A DNA stretch of 64,000 nucleotides from Dendrocalamus latiflorus (taxonomy: Eukaryota > Streptophyta > Magnoliopsida > Poales > Poaceae), in the NCBI GenBank assembly GCA_017311315.1, contig CM029666.1, positions 6,943,414 to 7,007,413 of the forward strand, given 5' to 3'. Position numbers and translations under genes: made by a program. Below the pieces are notes generated by a model. It had not been told where the DNA came from. It worked only from the letters and a program-made list of their open reading frames with translations, and did no database searches. This document shows, one piece after another, positions 32,576 through 44,335 of this stretch (position 1 is its first letter; every line of letters starts with the position of its first letter).

Positions 32576-32884
32576 CCTATATCGTTAGAAACGATTCCAA
32601 CCGTGTAGCGTGGGCTAGCAACTCCCATTTGAAAAATATGGTAGCTCTGCGTGTAGAAAATTGTGACTCCACCCAGTACCCAAACCTAAGCAAATCATGA
32701 CTCATAAGCCTATTGAGCTCAGTCCATATTAGTCCAATGGGCCTGATTCGCTGATCCATCTCGGTTCCTTGTGAGCTGGTGAATTATGGCCGGACTAACG
32801 GGCCTAATTCTCTGAGCCTACTTGGCCCTACACCTAGGCTTGGTCCCGAGCTAAATATGCTCAGGTCCAGGCGGGCCTAGGTGA

Positions 32885-33110
32885 CTAACTAGAGGTTTAT
32901 TCTTTTTTATTTGGGCTTATGATTTTTGACTTTGTGCTGTTTATGTAAGAGAATATGAAGTAATATAAACTTATATGTGGTTTTGATCGATATAAATGAA
33001 ATCGCTACAGTATATATTATAATTAATTTATAGATTTTATTTTACAAGATATTTCGTGTGGAAATTAATTATTATAAAATGCCAAAAGCCCAAAAACAAC
33101 TTTTTTACAA
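32885..33110. mobile_element. Possible AT-rich MITE before the SFT2 pseudogene
   Basis: The ends TTTGGGCTTATGATTTTTG and AATGCCAAAAGCCCAAAAAC are roughly inverted and enclose AT-rich sequence. It lies right before the first recognisable SFT2 exon and may have displaced its promoter and start codon. Confidence 0.35.
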
Positions 33111-36100
33111 GCTGAAATGGAGCGGCGCAAGGTTCGTTTCCACACGATGTCGAAGGTTCGTCAGCTCCCTGTTCTCTTCTCCAGCCTTCAGTTCGACCCA
33201 AGACAGCAGTGGACGCCCTCACCCGCTTCCACCGTTCCCTCGCCGGTGGCGACGACGAGCAGCCGGAAGACGCTATCTTGCGCGACACCGAGGGCCTCAG
33301 CTCTCTCTCCCCTCTCCAGGTCAAACACAAGAGCTGAAGAACCCTATAATGCAGGGACCGTTTCTTGGTTTGTGTCGATCTGATTTGTTCCCCTTGTTTT
33401 GCCTGGTTCAGCGGGTCTACGGCTTCGCGGCGTGCTTCGTTGCTGGACTCGCCCTGATGATCCTGGTACGCTGTTGCGATTTCCGCCTATAATTCGTCGC
33501 GCGCACGGTTCTTGGTGTAGCACTGTAGTTGGAGTTGCTAGTTTCTCATGTAGGTGAAGAATTAGCCTCGTAGGTGATGCTAGTTTCAGCAATTGGGTCC
33601 TATACATTAAATGATTAAGAACGAGAGTTACATTTATGCTTCTTGGATTATTCACATGGAAATATATCAAATATGTCATTCGACATTTAGGCTTAGTAAA
33701 CCAGGTTCGAAGTTCTAACTTGCGACATTGTCACATGAGTACATGTTTATTATAGAAATAAGAATTTAGGTTAATCGCAATTGTGAATTCTTTGCAAAAG
33801 TTACTGGTCACAAGAAGCGCATACTTAGCTTTTGTTATGTCGGTGCTAGAAAATTAATGCTGTTGTTTTCTCTTAGTTGCAATTTTAGATCTTGATTGCA
33901 ATGCTTAAGCAGAATTTGTTCTGATTTGATCCTGGATGAGAAAATTGTTAATTCCATATGGGTGAAATAATTGTATCATTAGGAACTTAGGACCATAGGT
34001 TATTATAAAGTTATAATTATGACTTACTGGTATACTATTTAACAGAATTTAGTCGTACCAAATATGTCTGGACTTCACATTGTTAGTTTTTGATGATGAT
34101 TTCAAATTATTCCTGTCAAGTAGCACACTACTGACTTTTCATTTTCCTTGTGCAGTAACTTCTTGTTTTCACCAGACCTATCAAATTCGCAGTCATGTTT
34201 ACATTTGGACACATAATGGCAGTTGGGAGGTGATTACACATATTTTTACTCATATAACTTTCTCACTGTTTTTCAGTTTACCTTAGTACTGTCCCCTATA
34301 TTTGGTGTTGCCGTGTTGCTATTTCTACAACCGTTACTGTCAAACTTTTAAGTGTGAAACTGTGAATCCTATCAAATACCGGATTGATATGTAAGTTTCA
34401 TTAGTGCATTTGTTCTGTACTATTTCTTTCTTGAATATTTGCCATATGTTGATTTGAACCTGTGTTTGGCAGCACAGCCTTCCTAATGGGGCCAAATCAA
34501 TGATTGAGGATGATGCTTGACCCAGTTCATGCAACTGCTATTTATGTTGGATGTGTTGTTTATGCTCTTTGGGTTAGTAATATCTGAACTGTTATTTTTT
34601 CTTATGGCCTTATTTATGCAAGCAAATCACTTCTTGAATGAATAACTATTCAAATCCCACACATAACCATGTATTCTGCATGTGGTTTAACTGTGCAGGT
34701 TCATGACAAGCTTCTAACGCTGATCGCAATCATATTTGAGATCTGTGCCCTGTTTTGGTAAGCGTCCTTTCTTAAAAATAATGCTAGTGACTTGCAAGTC
34801 ATAAGACTATCATTATAATACCAGTGCCACTTGCAAGTATGCCTTACTTAAATTAAGGTATGTTTCACAAAAGGAACACAAGACTACAAAAATATTTTCT
34901 GTATTTTTGCATATAGAAAAAAAGTAAGTGAAACTTGCCTTTAGGTACTATGTTAACCAACACAGTGTCTAGAAAGTAGAAAGTTATTCTCCAGCATGTG
35001 CTAGGATAATCCCAGGCGCTCCCAATATTTAGTCTTATCTATTTTCCTTTCCTGTGTTCCATGAAAATCGCAAGCATAAGCGTGGATGCAGCTAATTATC
35101 TGCACTGGTTCGATCCTTGAGTGCTATCATGTACTGAATGTGTGTTTAGAGGAACGTTTGTGTAACTGTTATTACCCTACACTGCCAGGATGATGGAAAA
35201 TTGTTATATCCTCTTGCATTTGCATAGATCGACTTCAGGTCTTCCTCTGAGTGTTTGTTTGTGTTATGTGTGCCTTCCACCGATTTATTGAAATCATGGT
35301 ATATGCGTAGCATGTTAAATTACATCCATGTTAAATGTCAAAGAAACAACACCGGGAGTACCTAATAGAGCAACACCTCTACCTTGCTTATTGTTTGAGG
35401 TTCAGGTGGTGAGAGTACTATTCCTTTATTGTACTCTGTTATATAGGTTGTTTGACTTTATGTTATTTTGGGTGATGTTCATTCTTGTACCTAACATATA
35501 CAAGTATAAAACTGTAACGTGTTTTATGTAGTAGCATTAAGTGATAATGTGCAATTTGCACGACATCCTTCTCATTTAAATTGGTAAAATTAATCGATAA
35601 AACATGTATTCAAATTTATTTGGCTGGGCTTTCCACATTTTAAAGTATATGATAGGCTGGTAACTGTCTTTTCAATGCTCTAAACAGCTTCAATAAATGA
35701 TATAAAATGTTTAAATTTTTAGTTTTTTAAATTTAGGGGGTTGGTAGTTAGTCTGGTCAAATGTAAATGTGTTCAATAGTTGGGGATTTGCTATATTGAT
35801 CACCTGACAATCACCTGTTTTTGTTTCAAGTTTCAACACATTCTGTTAATCTTTCATGCTCTCTGTCTACGGAGATTTTAATGTGTAATGGTGTACAAAT
35901 TCTTATGTCTGTGCGCTGTAATAGAGACTGTCATGACTATTTACCAAAGTGCGACTCTAGATTAGTAGATTGTAGACTGTGAGCGGTCATAGTATCACCT
36001 CTGTAAAAACAGTTCTGTGAGGAACATGTCCCTGGAAGGGGGCAGGTCTAAGTGCATGTGCAAACAAGGAGTAAGCACTGCCTGACTATTTGCTCCTCAG

Positions 36101-36188
36101 GGCTTTGGAAACTGCAGTGTGCAAGGTCTTGCCAGCAGCCAAGAGTGAGCAAGTATGTACCCAAAAACTGGAGCAATAATAGAACTAA

Positions 36189-37418
36189 GAGAAAATCGTG
36201 TTGTAACTCCGTGGACTTGTAGGATTGTGCCACTTTATCCTTTGAATTTGCATTTCACTTTCTCAGCCCTTTGAATTTGTAGAATTGTGTCACTTTATCC
36301 TCTGAACTTGCATCTTACTTTCTCAGCCCTTGAACTTGCGTCTGTTTGCACCGCAGGTTCATTGGGCCATTTGCTAATAGAAAACGCTGAGTTGGCGTAG
36401 CACATAGCTGATGCCGTAGGGTCGGGCTTGATCGCGTGGGCACAGTATTGAATCGGCACAGTGTCCTATTCTCCCTTGCAGCTCGGCAGAGCACAGGATG
36501 GAGGGCACAGGGCGATAGCTGTATGGCGGCGAGGAGGAGCACGGCGGCGGTGCTCTATGACGAGAAGGGCGACTGAAGGAGATAGGTTTCGGCTTCAGTG
36601 CGATGCGGCACACCTTGTAACGTGGACGACCTGGCGTGAGGGATGATAAGGATGGCGGTTTTCTGGGAGCTGAGAAGGGAGAGGCAGCACAGCTCAACAC
36701 CGGTGGCCCATCCAACGAGCTTCGACAATGGGAGTGGCACTAATAGGACTGCAATGAATTAAGGAAGGTAGTGCTATGGTCAATTATGGGAGATGAATTG
36801 AATTAACAACAAATTTGAGAGGTTTACCATGTGGTTTGGAGCAGTGGTGGTTGTTCGTTGGATTGGGGGCGAGGAAGGGGGTACAACAGCGTTTGGTGGG
36901 ATGGAAAAAGTGGAATGAGTGGAAAACGGGTTAGGATGTGCTTGGACGTTAATTTACCATCTTCCTCGTCGCCGTCGACCTCACTGATGTCGTCCCCATG
37001 GAGCCTCCTCGAACCACTCCTTCCGTGCACGGCTTCATAGGCCTCGGGAACACGCCACACACATGATATCACCGGAGCCCCGACGTGACAACCTGCTGTC
37101 ACTCGCCCACCATCTCTTGCTCTGCCACGCTGCAAGGGAGAAGAATGTGCCGACTCAACATTGTGCCCACGTAATCGAGCCCGACCCTATGGCATCAGTC
37201 ATGTGCTATGCTATCTCAGCGTTTTCTGTTAGCAAACGGCCCAATGGACCTACGGTGTAAACAGACGTAAGTTTAGGTGGCTAAGAAAGTAAAATGCAAA
37301 TTTAGAGGGTAAATTAGTACAACCCTACAAGTTCAAAAGGCTAAGAAAGTAAAATATAAGTTCAGGAGGTAAAGTGATACAATCCTACAAGTTCATGGAG
37401 CCACAGTGCAATTTTCTC
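36189..37418. mobile_element. Mutator-like element, 1230 bp, in the last intron of the SFT2 pseudogene
   Basis: A perfect 9-bp duplication TAGAACTAA flanks it (36180-36188 and 37419-37427). The ends start GAGAAAATCGTG and, inverted, GAGAAAATTGC. Inverted repeats of about 305 bp extend to about 36495 and 37110, and each includes two tandem units of about 62 bp (GTAGGATTGT.CACTTTA...CTTTCTCAGCC). The central 610 bp is GC-rich and open in several frames, with no family recognised. It could be a captured gene fragment (Pack-MULE). No transposase is present. Confidence 0.9.
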
Positions 37419-37788
37419 TAGAACTAAAGTTACCATTTAAGCTGGCATGTATGATGGCGTAGTACTTTCCTTGCTGAATCGCTGCATGTAGTTCTCTGCA
37501 TACCAACGGTCATCTTAAATCCACCATTTGAATCTCGGAAAACATCACCAGGAAGGCTGTAGCCTGTAGGAACTGTTTCTTCTTGTGTTGGAGCTGCAGT
37601 AGCAGCAAACAGTAGGATCGTGTATCTCAATACCTCACGGAAAGAAAAATGGGATTTGGACGCTACATTTGAACTGACTTAGTTGGGCCAGGCAAACTTG
37701 GATATGAGTTCAACATTCAAGGTCAGAATCTAACTCCTTTTTTATCTTTAGAGGCCAAAACAGTGTATAGCATGTGATGAAGCTAGAT

Positions 37789-38015
37789 GCAGGTGGTATT
37801 TTGACACCGTAAATCTTTGCCCCAGGAAACGATGTGCTGCTTGTATCTTTGTTTCCTGTCTTTTCTTTCAGTCCATTGGCCTGTTAGAGCAAAAATTTCT
37901 ATGCAGGTGGTATTTTGACACCGTAAATCTTTGCCCCAGGAAACGATGTGCTGCTTGTATCTGTTTCCTGTCTTTCCTTTCAGTCCATTGGCCTGCTAGA
38001 GCAAAATTTTCTGAA
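37789..38015. repeat. Tandem duplication of about 114 bp
   Basis: Two adjacent copies start GCAGGTGGTATTTTGACACC at 37789 and 37903, and differ by a few substitutions and a 3-bp gap. They lie just before the last SFT2 exon. High identity points to a recent duplication. Confidence 0.93.
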
Positions 38016-38825
38016 CTAGTTAACTGACTATGATTTTCCATATTCTCCTTTTTCCACCTCAGGTATAGTTTGAGCTACATCCCGTTCGCTTGATGAATGG
38101 TTTCTGACCTGATGGTGAAATTTTGTGACACAGAACTTTGAGCTGAGACGAGCTATTTTCAACATGCTTCAGCGCCTGAAATCAGGGATGCCTTGGATGC
38201 CTGCCCCGTGTTACTGCATCTCCCCCGCTCCAGTGTTGCTTCTCTTTCACCCATTTCCTCTGGGTCCAGATTTGATGATGAACAGATCAAGCTATGTATT
38301 CTGTATAAATGTATGTACCACATGATGCATTTGTTTGTTCAACTTTATCTCTGTCTGAAATTCTTGATTCCTTTGCTTGTCTAAATCAGATTATGCATAT
38401 CTGTATAATTGTATAAATTTGCTACTGCAAAACTTTGCGTGTCTTGCTATATGACATCCATTTTGAAATCTTTGCTCTACTGCACAGCTTACCTCTGTAC
38501 ATTCTAAAATTCCAGAAATTTTCACAGGGGGTAATCGTGCATTTCTTGTTTCTCTTATGCAGAAAAAATATTTTCTATCCTGGGTGTCCAAATTCCAAAA
38601 CACAGATGACTCTTTACGTTACTGTGCTGCACTGCCAGTTCCACTGGCGTGTGGGGTCCCAACCAGCCTGGATGTTGAAAGGCCCATATGTCAGTGGGAA
38701 ACGCGTGGGAATACCAAAACTACACTCCGAGCACCCTCAGAATCACAACACTTACCCCTCCCGCCCACCTCAGCGGCGCAGCTGCTCTGCTTCAAATTTC
38801 GAAACCCCCGTCGCTCCCCGGCGCC

Positions 38826-38832
38826 TATATAA
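38826..38832 (+). promoter_or_regulatory. TATA box of the F-box gene
   Basis: CCTATATAAGC lies 122 bp before the chosen ATG (38948). A start of transcription about 30 bp downstream would leave a leader of about 90 nt. It would also include an in-frame upstream ATG at 38879. Confidence 0.7.
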
Positions 38833-38947
38833 GCATCTCAAATTCTCACCTCGCCCACACGTCGCCTTCCCCCGCTGCATGGGCAAAGCCATCTCTCTTT
38901 TACGGCCACCGCAACCACCGCGAGAGAGCGAGAGGGAGAGGAGGGAG

Positions 38948-41635
38948 ATGGAACTGAGGAAGCGCCCGAGGCCGCCGCGCGTCGACCCCGACTTCGTCTC
39001 GTCCCCACCGCCGAAGCGGGCGCGGAGGCAGGCCGCGCCGAAGAAGCCGCGGGAGGCAGCGGCGAGGAAGAGGCCGAAGTGTGCGGGAGTGGGCATCCGG
39101 AGTCCAGTCGCTGGGCTCCAGCCTTCCAGGTGCAGCCAGCAAGCGGCGCCGATCACGCGGTACACGTTGCCGCACGTCTCCTTCATCGCTCGCCACCCCT
39201 TCAACTGGTAAGCTGCCCCCCCCCCCCCCCCCCCTCTGTGTGTTCGTGCCTGTCGATTTGAATTTTTTCGGTGGTGGATTTAGTTTGTCTTTCAAGCTAC
39301 TGCACTTTGTATGGATTCGAATTCTGAGTTCGTAGTTGAACCCTCTTTGTGCGACGTGTTTGATTCCGGAAGTTGGTGCATTGGAGGGAGGGAATTGGTT
39401 TGAGACTTCAAAATTTGTCGAGTTGGATTTGCGCATTTGTGATGAATCGGTGTAAATCACCTTGCAGTTTCGCCTTCTGAATCGCTCGTTTGTGTTTGCG
39501 CTTGTAGTGATTTGCATCTCGCTGCTGTCAATTCAGTTCGGTTTTGAAGCGATCGCAACTTAACAGCTAGCAGTTTGGCTTGCTGTTTGAATCCTGATTG
39601 TGACCTAACGTTTCCATTTGTTCCATTCTCGTAATTAAGTGCGTGCCTCTCGATGTGGATAGAACGAATTTAGGAGTCGATTCGAATTTTGTTGCGTTGG
39701 ATGTGATTGTTTAAGAACCCGTTGCAATTTTCTGCTTAACGCCTCCGATTTGGAAATTTAGAATTGCTGCGCTTACGGTCGTGCGTTTGAAGTTATTTGG
39801 ATGCGTTTGAACCATGTAATCGCAGTTTAGGCAGTTGTATTGGGTGAAATTTTGCAACATTTTTCATTTGTTTGGATTCGAGGTCGAATTCGTTGGAGCA
39901 GAGTGCCTCTAGTTAATCAATGGCTGCAAGTTAGTTCGAATTGCTTGTGATTTCGATGTTTCAGTTCTGCGAGTTGAACTTCTGGGGTTCGAATAATGTT
40001 TGCTGCTTCGCGTTTAGGAATTCGTGTCATCTATCTACCTGTTCTGGGATTCGCGCTGCAAATTTTCTCATCCGATTTTGAATTTGCTTTAGCTTTGGTC
40101 CAATTCGAGGTTTGAAATCTGAAGACTAGGCCTGTTTTGTTGGTGCAGGCATGAGCCGGACATGTGGACGGAGGTGGCCAAGTACCTGCACGGCTGGGAC
40201 CTGGTGCGCCTCTCCGCCACCTGCCGCTGGTTCCGCCGCCTCCTCGCAGACGATTCCATCTGGCGCTACGCCTTCATCCGCGACCTCTCGCTCCCCGCCG
40301 AGGACGCCAACCTGCACCCTCCCCGCCCGCTTCACCGCTCCTGGCGCCGCCTCTACTCCGCCGCCTTCGGTAAGCAAGCACCAAGTGTGTCCTCCTCTCC
40401 CCCACCACTGACACCCGGTCCCACTTACTGACACGTGTGCTCTTCCAGACGGCTCCCACTCGTATTGCTTCCGCCAGGGCGAGAGGCACATCGGTAAGCG
40501 CGGCGCGGCGCCGGCGACATCGCAGAAATTCTCTCCCTGTTTCTTCTGCCACCGCCGTTTACTTGTGATGGTAGATCGTTTTACGTGACGCTGGTGTGGT
40601 GCAGAGTGGTTTCGGATTGGTGGGTTCCTGCTGGACATGCCGTGCGTGCTGCTGACGGGGATGCTGGCGGTGCCGCGGTGGTTGCCCCCGCCGGACGACG
40701 GCCCGCAGGTCGCCATTGAGATGACCGGCGCCTGCGCGCTCACTAACACCCGCCCTGGCATCTGGATCGCCGGTACATGCCGATGCCCGTCTTGTCGCCA
40801 GTTCCTCGTCACTTGCCGGTCTTGTTAAACTGTTTGATCCCTTCTCACTGTTCTTTGCCCTCCTTGAATGCTGCAGACTTCAATCTGGTGCGATGCCCCG
40901 TGTGCAACATCAACTCCTGCACAGGTGAGTCGGCAGATGCTGGGGGTTGTTCTTGGTCCGGCCATTGTGGTGCTGGTTACTGAATCTTTTTTTTTTTGAA
41001 AAAATGTGCTGGTTACTGAATCTGGTTGGGATGGAATGGGTGGTGCAGGGACGATGCAGGTTCTGGACGCGCGGCACTGCGAGCTCTACCTGGAGGAGAG
41101 CTTCATGGATGGGACCTGGGAGTACGAGGACCTCGGCGAGCACTTCCTCGACGAGGAGGCGACCGCCGCTGCCTGCGCCATCTTCAACGGCAGGAACCTC
41201 GCCTCCCAATCCGCTGCCCGTTCGTTCCCGAACCATTTGGCCATTAATTCCAGTGCTTTGTTCAATCGTACATGCATGCTTGACATGAGGATGACACTCG
41301 CATACTGACTGTGACATGGATGGCATTGCTGCTGCCGGTGCAGGTGTTCTCGACACCAAGTCCTGGATCAGGAGACGCAACAACCTGATGCCCAAGGCTT
41401 GCATCAGGCCATACGCTGTTGCCGTCAACACCAACCTCCAGCACAACCAGGGTATGCGCTTGAACAATTGAACACCGAAGCAAGCATCGATCATCTGACT
41501 CGAGTCTAGTTCTGACATGAATCTTTGCAATGCGTCTCTTGGACCGCAGGTTTGCTGACGAGGTTCCAGGTGATGCGGGACACGACTAGGGATGGGCAGA
41601 TCGTGTCAATCAGGATCACACAGCAGCTCTTCTGA
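38948..41635 (+). CDS. RMF-like: F-box protein like Arabidopsis At3g61730 (RMF), 8 exons
   Basis: A likely substrate-binding subunit of an SCF ubiquitin ligase. Exons are 38948-39207, 40149-40369, 40449-40493, 40605-40772, 40877-40924, 41049-41219, 41344-41451 and 41550-41635: 1107 nt, 368 residues, with no stop or shift. The N-terminus is Arg/Lys/Pro-rich (PPPKRARRQAAPKKPRE), a likely nuclear signal. The F-box spans about 88-130 (MWTEVAKYLHGWDLVRLSA, then CRWFRRLLADDSIWRYAF). Later parts match my memory of At3g61730: GSHSYCFRQGERHIEWFRIG, VRCPVCNINSCTGTMQVLDA, WIRRRNNLMPKA, AVAVNTNLQHNQ and the end IVSIRITQQLF. The Arabidopsis gene affects male fertility and tapetum; the role here is inferred. 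An in-frame ATG at 38879 could add 23 residues (MGKAISLL...); I chose 38948 because MELRKRPRPPR begins the basic region. Intron 6 has an unusual GTTCGT donor. Intron 1 holds a C16-type run near 39217. Confidence 0.88.
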
Positions 41636-42369
41636 TTCGGTGCCTGGTTCTGGGTTCCTGCTGCATTGTAGTAGAGCGTGTTAAAGCCTAGTTTGCTGTG
41701 ACATTAGTGCTGACAGAGATAGTCATGAAGGGAATACAGGTATGCTAGAGTACGTAACATGGCCTCTTTGTTATGATTACATTTGTCTTGAGACTTTAGA
41801 TTTTAGAAATGAAAATAGGGAAAGACACAAATGGAGCAGGCTTTCTGTTGTTTGTATCGAACAGTGTTTAATGTGGTATTGCCTATTGTGTACTTCGTTG
41901 AAAAGCTGCACGATTTTTTGAGCATAGCGTTGTGCGGATTCTTTGAGCTTAATGTTGCATGTACTGGACTGACTCTGCTTGCTTGGTTGTTTATCTGCCG
42001 TTCTACTGTTTGCAAAATAGATTGCGCAATGTGCATAGTGGATAATTTGAGACTCAGGTTGTAGAGATCCTTCGAATTGCAACGGAAGTGTTCGAAACAA
42101 TAGAGTTCTTATCTCCAGATATGGGCTGTTTGTGAGCCTTCAACTAGCAACTGGCACTGATGAACTTTCGATGCTGGTTCTTTTTTAGTTTCGCCATATG
42201 CTATTATATCAAGACATAAACTGAACAAAACCTGAAAAAATCTCTTCTGCTTTTGTATTTTGTCCACGTAATGTTTTCGTTTATGCAAATGTAGCACCTA
42301 GCAGCCCAAAGATGATGATTCTTGTGATATCTGGTTTATTCCTTGCGCATTTGGGTTAGCAGTTCTTTG
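41636..42369. other. 3' flank of the F-box gene
   Basis: This holds the 3' UTR and downstream DNA. No clear AATAAA is seen close to the stop. Open frames at 41780-42100 on both strands show no family. Confidence 0.4.
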
Positions 42370-42378
42370 TATGTATAA

Positions 42379-43302
42379 GAGTAAAATAAGTTGTGGGTCC
42401 TTAAATTTGTTACGTTAGTTCACTTAGGTCCTCAAAGTTTAAAACTGCAAATTCATGTACCTAAACTTATTTAAATAGGTCAATACAGGTCTTAAGGAAG
42501 ATTCGCTAGGCTTGACTATTGCCGTGTAGCCTTGACTGATGCTAGCGTGGAGCTAAGATACGTTTCACATGACCAGAAATGTGGGCGTTGACATTCCATA
42601 AGTTCCTAAGGTAATCGACAAGTTGGAGGTGATTGATCCTAGGTTGCACATGTTGACTGCGGGTGAAGGAGGATAGGGGTGCGAGCCGAATCGAGGCCAG
42701 GCTAGGTGAGTCGATTCAAAAGAAAAACATACAAAACTAGAATGTAAGAATCGTGCACACCAAATCCAAACACCAACTCACCTGTTGATTCAGGCACTTG
42801 AAAAATTTGTGGTACGAATTGTCTCTAGGTTTGGAGGTCAACTACAATACCTCCCTCTACCCGCAGCTTGGGCACCGGATCAATGGCAGTGCACGTTTCC
42901 CCCTTCGGCGGTTGGTCGTAAAGGAGCTCAATGTCGTGCCCATGGAGATATAACACGACGGGCGACAGGGGAATGGAGCATTGGGGGTTTCAAGGAGTTT
43001 GGTCTTAGGACCATGATAGATTGAAATGGGAATTTACGAATTTAGGTAGTAGGGTTTTAATCCTCACCAACTCAATTCAATGTCTTATGAGGACCTAAGT
43101 ATGAAAAAATAGCCTACAAATGGCGGGCAAAATCTTGCCATTTCACCCTGAGGCCACGCTAGCATCAATCAAGACTACATGTAAGCGGCCAAGCCTAGCA
43201 TATCGTCCTTAGGACCTATACTGTCCCACTTAAATAAGTTTAGATACATGGACCTAAGTGAATCAAGGTGACAAATCTAGAGATCTTCATTATATTTTAC
43301 TC
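42379..43302. mobile_element. Non-autonomous Mutator-like element, 924 bp
   Basis: A perfect 9-bp duplication TATGTATAA flanks it (42370-42378 and 43303-43311). The ends GAGTAAAATA and its inverse begin inverted repeats of about 170 bp that share TTCACTTAGGTCC and TGATGCTAGCGTGG. The interior has no transposase and no recognised gene. Confidence 0.9.
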
Positions 43303-43311
43303 TATGTATAA

Positions 43312-43828
43312 TATTATGAAACTGATGCGCAAATTTGATAGTCTGTAGATGTCAGTGCTTGGTTAGCATAAGCTGCAGGGTATAGGAGTAGACAACTAGT
43401 AGCTAGCCCAGATTCAAGGAAAAGCCGTCTCCTGTTAAAATTTGACAATAAAGTTCAGTTTTCTGTACTGATTTCTGGTTCGATGAATGACATAAAACTT
43501 GAACAAGCTACCGATCCTCGGGGTTCCTGCTGTACCTTGAGAATAGATTGATCTCTCCTTGGTAAATGCAGTTTTCAATTCATGAAACCTAGATTCCTCT
43601 ACTTCTGTTAGATTTCTTCTTTGCAAGTTTACTGGGTAGCTGACTTACCAGTACAAATGCACAATCATGCATCCAGAACGCACAAGCAACACCACAACTA
43701 GTAATCTACTCCTATCCTATATAGCAAATGTGGTTAGAATCACCAGTGATTTTTGCAGAAGTGGACACTAGAATATAATCCCTTGCCACTTTGTGCACAG
43801 TGGAGCTTTAAGTTGGTCGTGTTGAGCT
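43312..43828. other. Spacer between two MULEs
   Basis: About 500 bp with no recognisable gene or repeat. It ends with the 9-bp target GCAAACTTC. Confidence 0.4.
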
Positions 43829-44335
43829 GCAAACTTCGAATTTTTTGTACGGCTAACCCATTTTTTATTCGAAAATACAGAAATATACCCGCGACAAAAT
43901 TTTTTACACAAATAGGCTCGAGTCGCCAAACCATTGGGCGATTTACGCTTGTCGCCCCACCAAAAAGCGACTTATAAAGAATCTGGTAACCGTTGGGCGA
44001 TTAAATGCAATCGCCTCCCCGTTAAGCGATTCAATTGAATCGCCCCCCCGTTCGGCGACATAAAGAAGAGTCGCCCAACCGGGGGGGGGGGGACTGCATG
44101 TGAATACAGCCCGACGGCCAAGCTCCTTTTCTTCCCCACGCCTGCTCGCCATTCACTCTCCGCCGCGCGAGGAAGACAGAAGCAGAAGAGAGGAAGGAAG
44201 AGGAGGAGGAGAGGGGAAGAAGAGAAGGAGAGGGAGAGGAGAGGGAAGAAGAGAAGGAGAGGGGGAGGAGAGGGAAGCAGAGAAGGAGAGAGAGAGGAGG
44301 AGAAGCCGCGGGATTTGCAGGTATTTTCCTAATTT

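Larger units (their letters stand above)
33197..38141 (+). pseudogene. SFT2-type vesicle transport protein pseudogene
   Basis: SFT2 proteins are four-helix membrane proteins linked to endosome-to-Golgi traffic. Six exons keep good splice sites: 33197-33319 (KTAVDALTRFHRSLAGG), 33412-33465 (RVYGFAACFVAGLALMIL), 34156-34229 (LLVFTRPIKFAVMFTFG), 34473-34572 (STAFLMGPNQ, stop, LRMMLDP), 34699-34757 (KLLTLIAIIFEICALFW) and 38063-38141 (YSLSYIPFA, stop, stop, MVSDLMVKFCDTEL). Stops are TAA at 34156-34158, TGA in exon 4 and tandem TGA-TGA at 38091-38096. The family, as I recall it, has Arg after PFA, so CGA-to-TGA changes are likely. Exon 4 has also lost in-frame codons around DPVHATAIY, and no in-frame ATG precedes exon 1. 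Introns survive, so it is a decayed gene copy and not a retrocopy. The last intron is 3.3 kb because of a MULE and a duplication. Confidence 0.85.

Noticed and set aside
38435..38947. Extension of the F-box reading frame upstream to 38435
   Set aside because: It crosses the TATA box at 38826 and non-coding-like sequence; the first in-transcript ATG candidates are 38879 and 38948.
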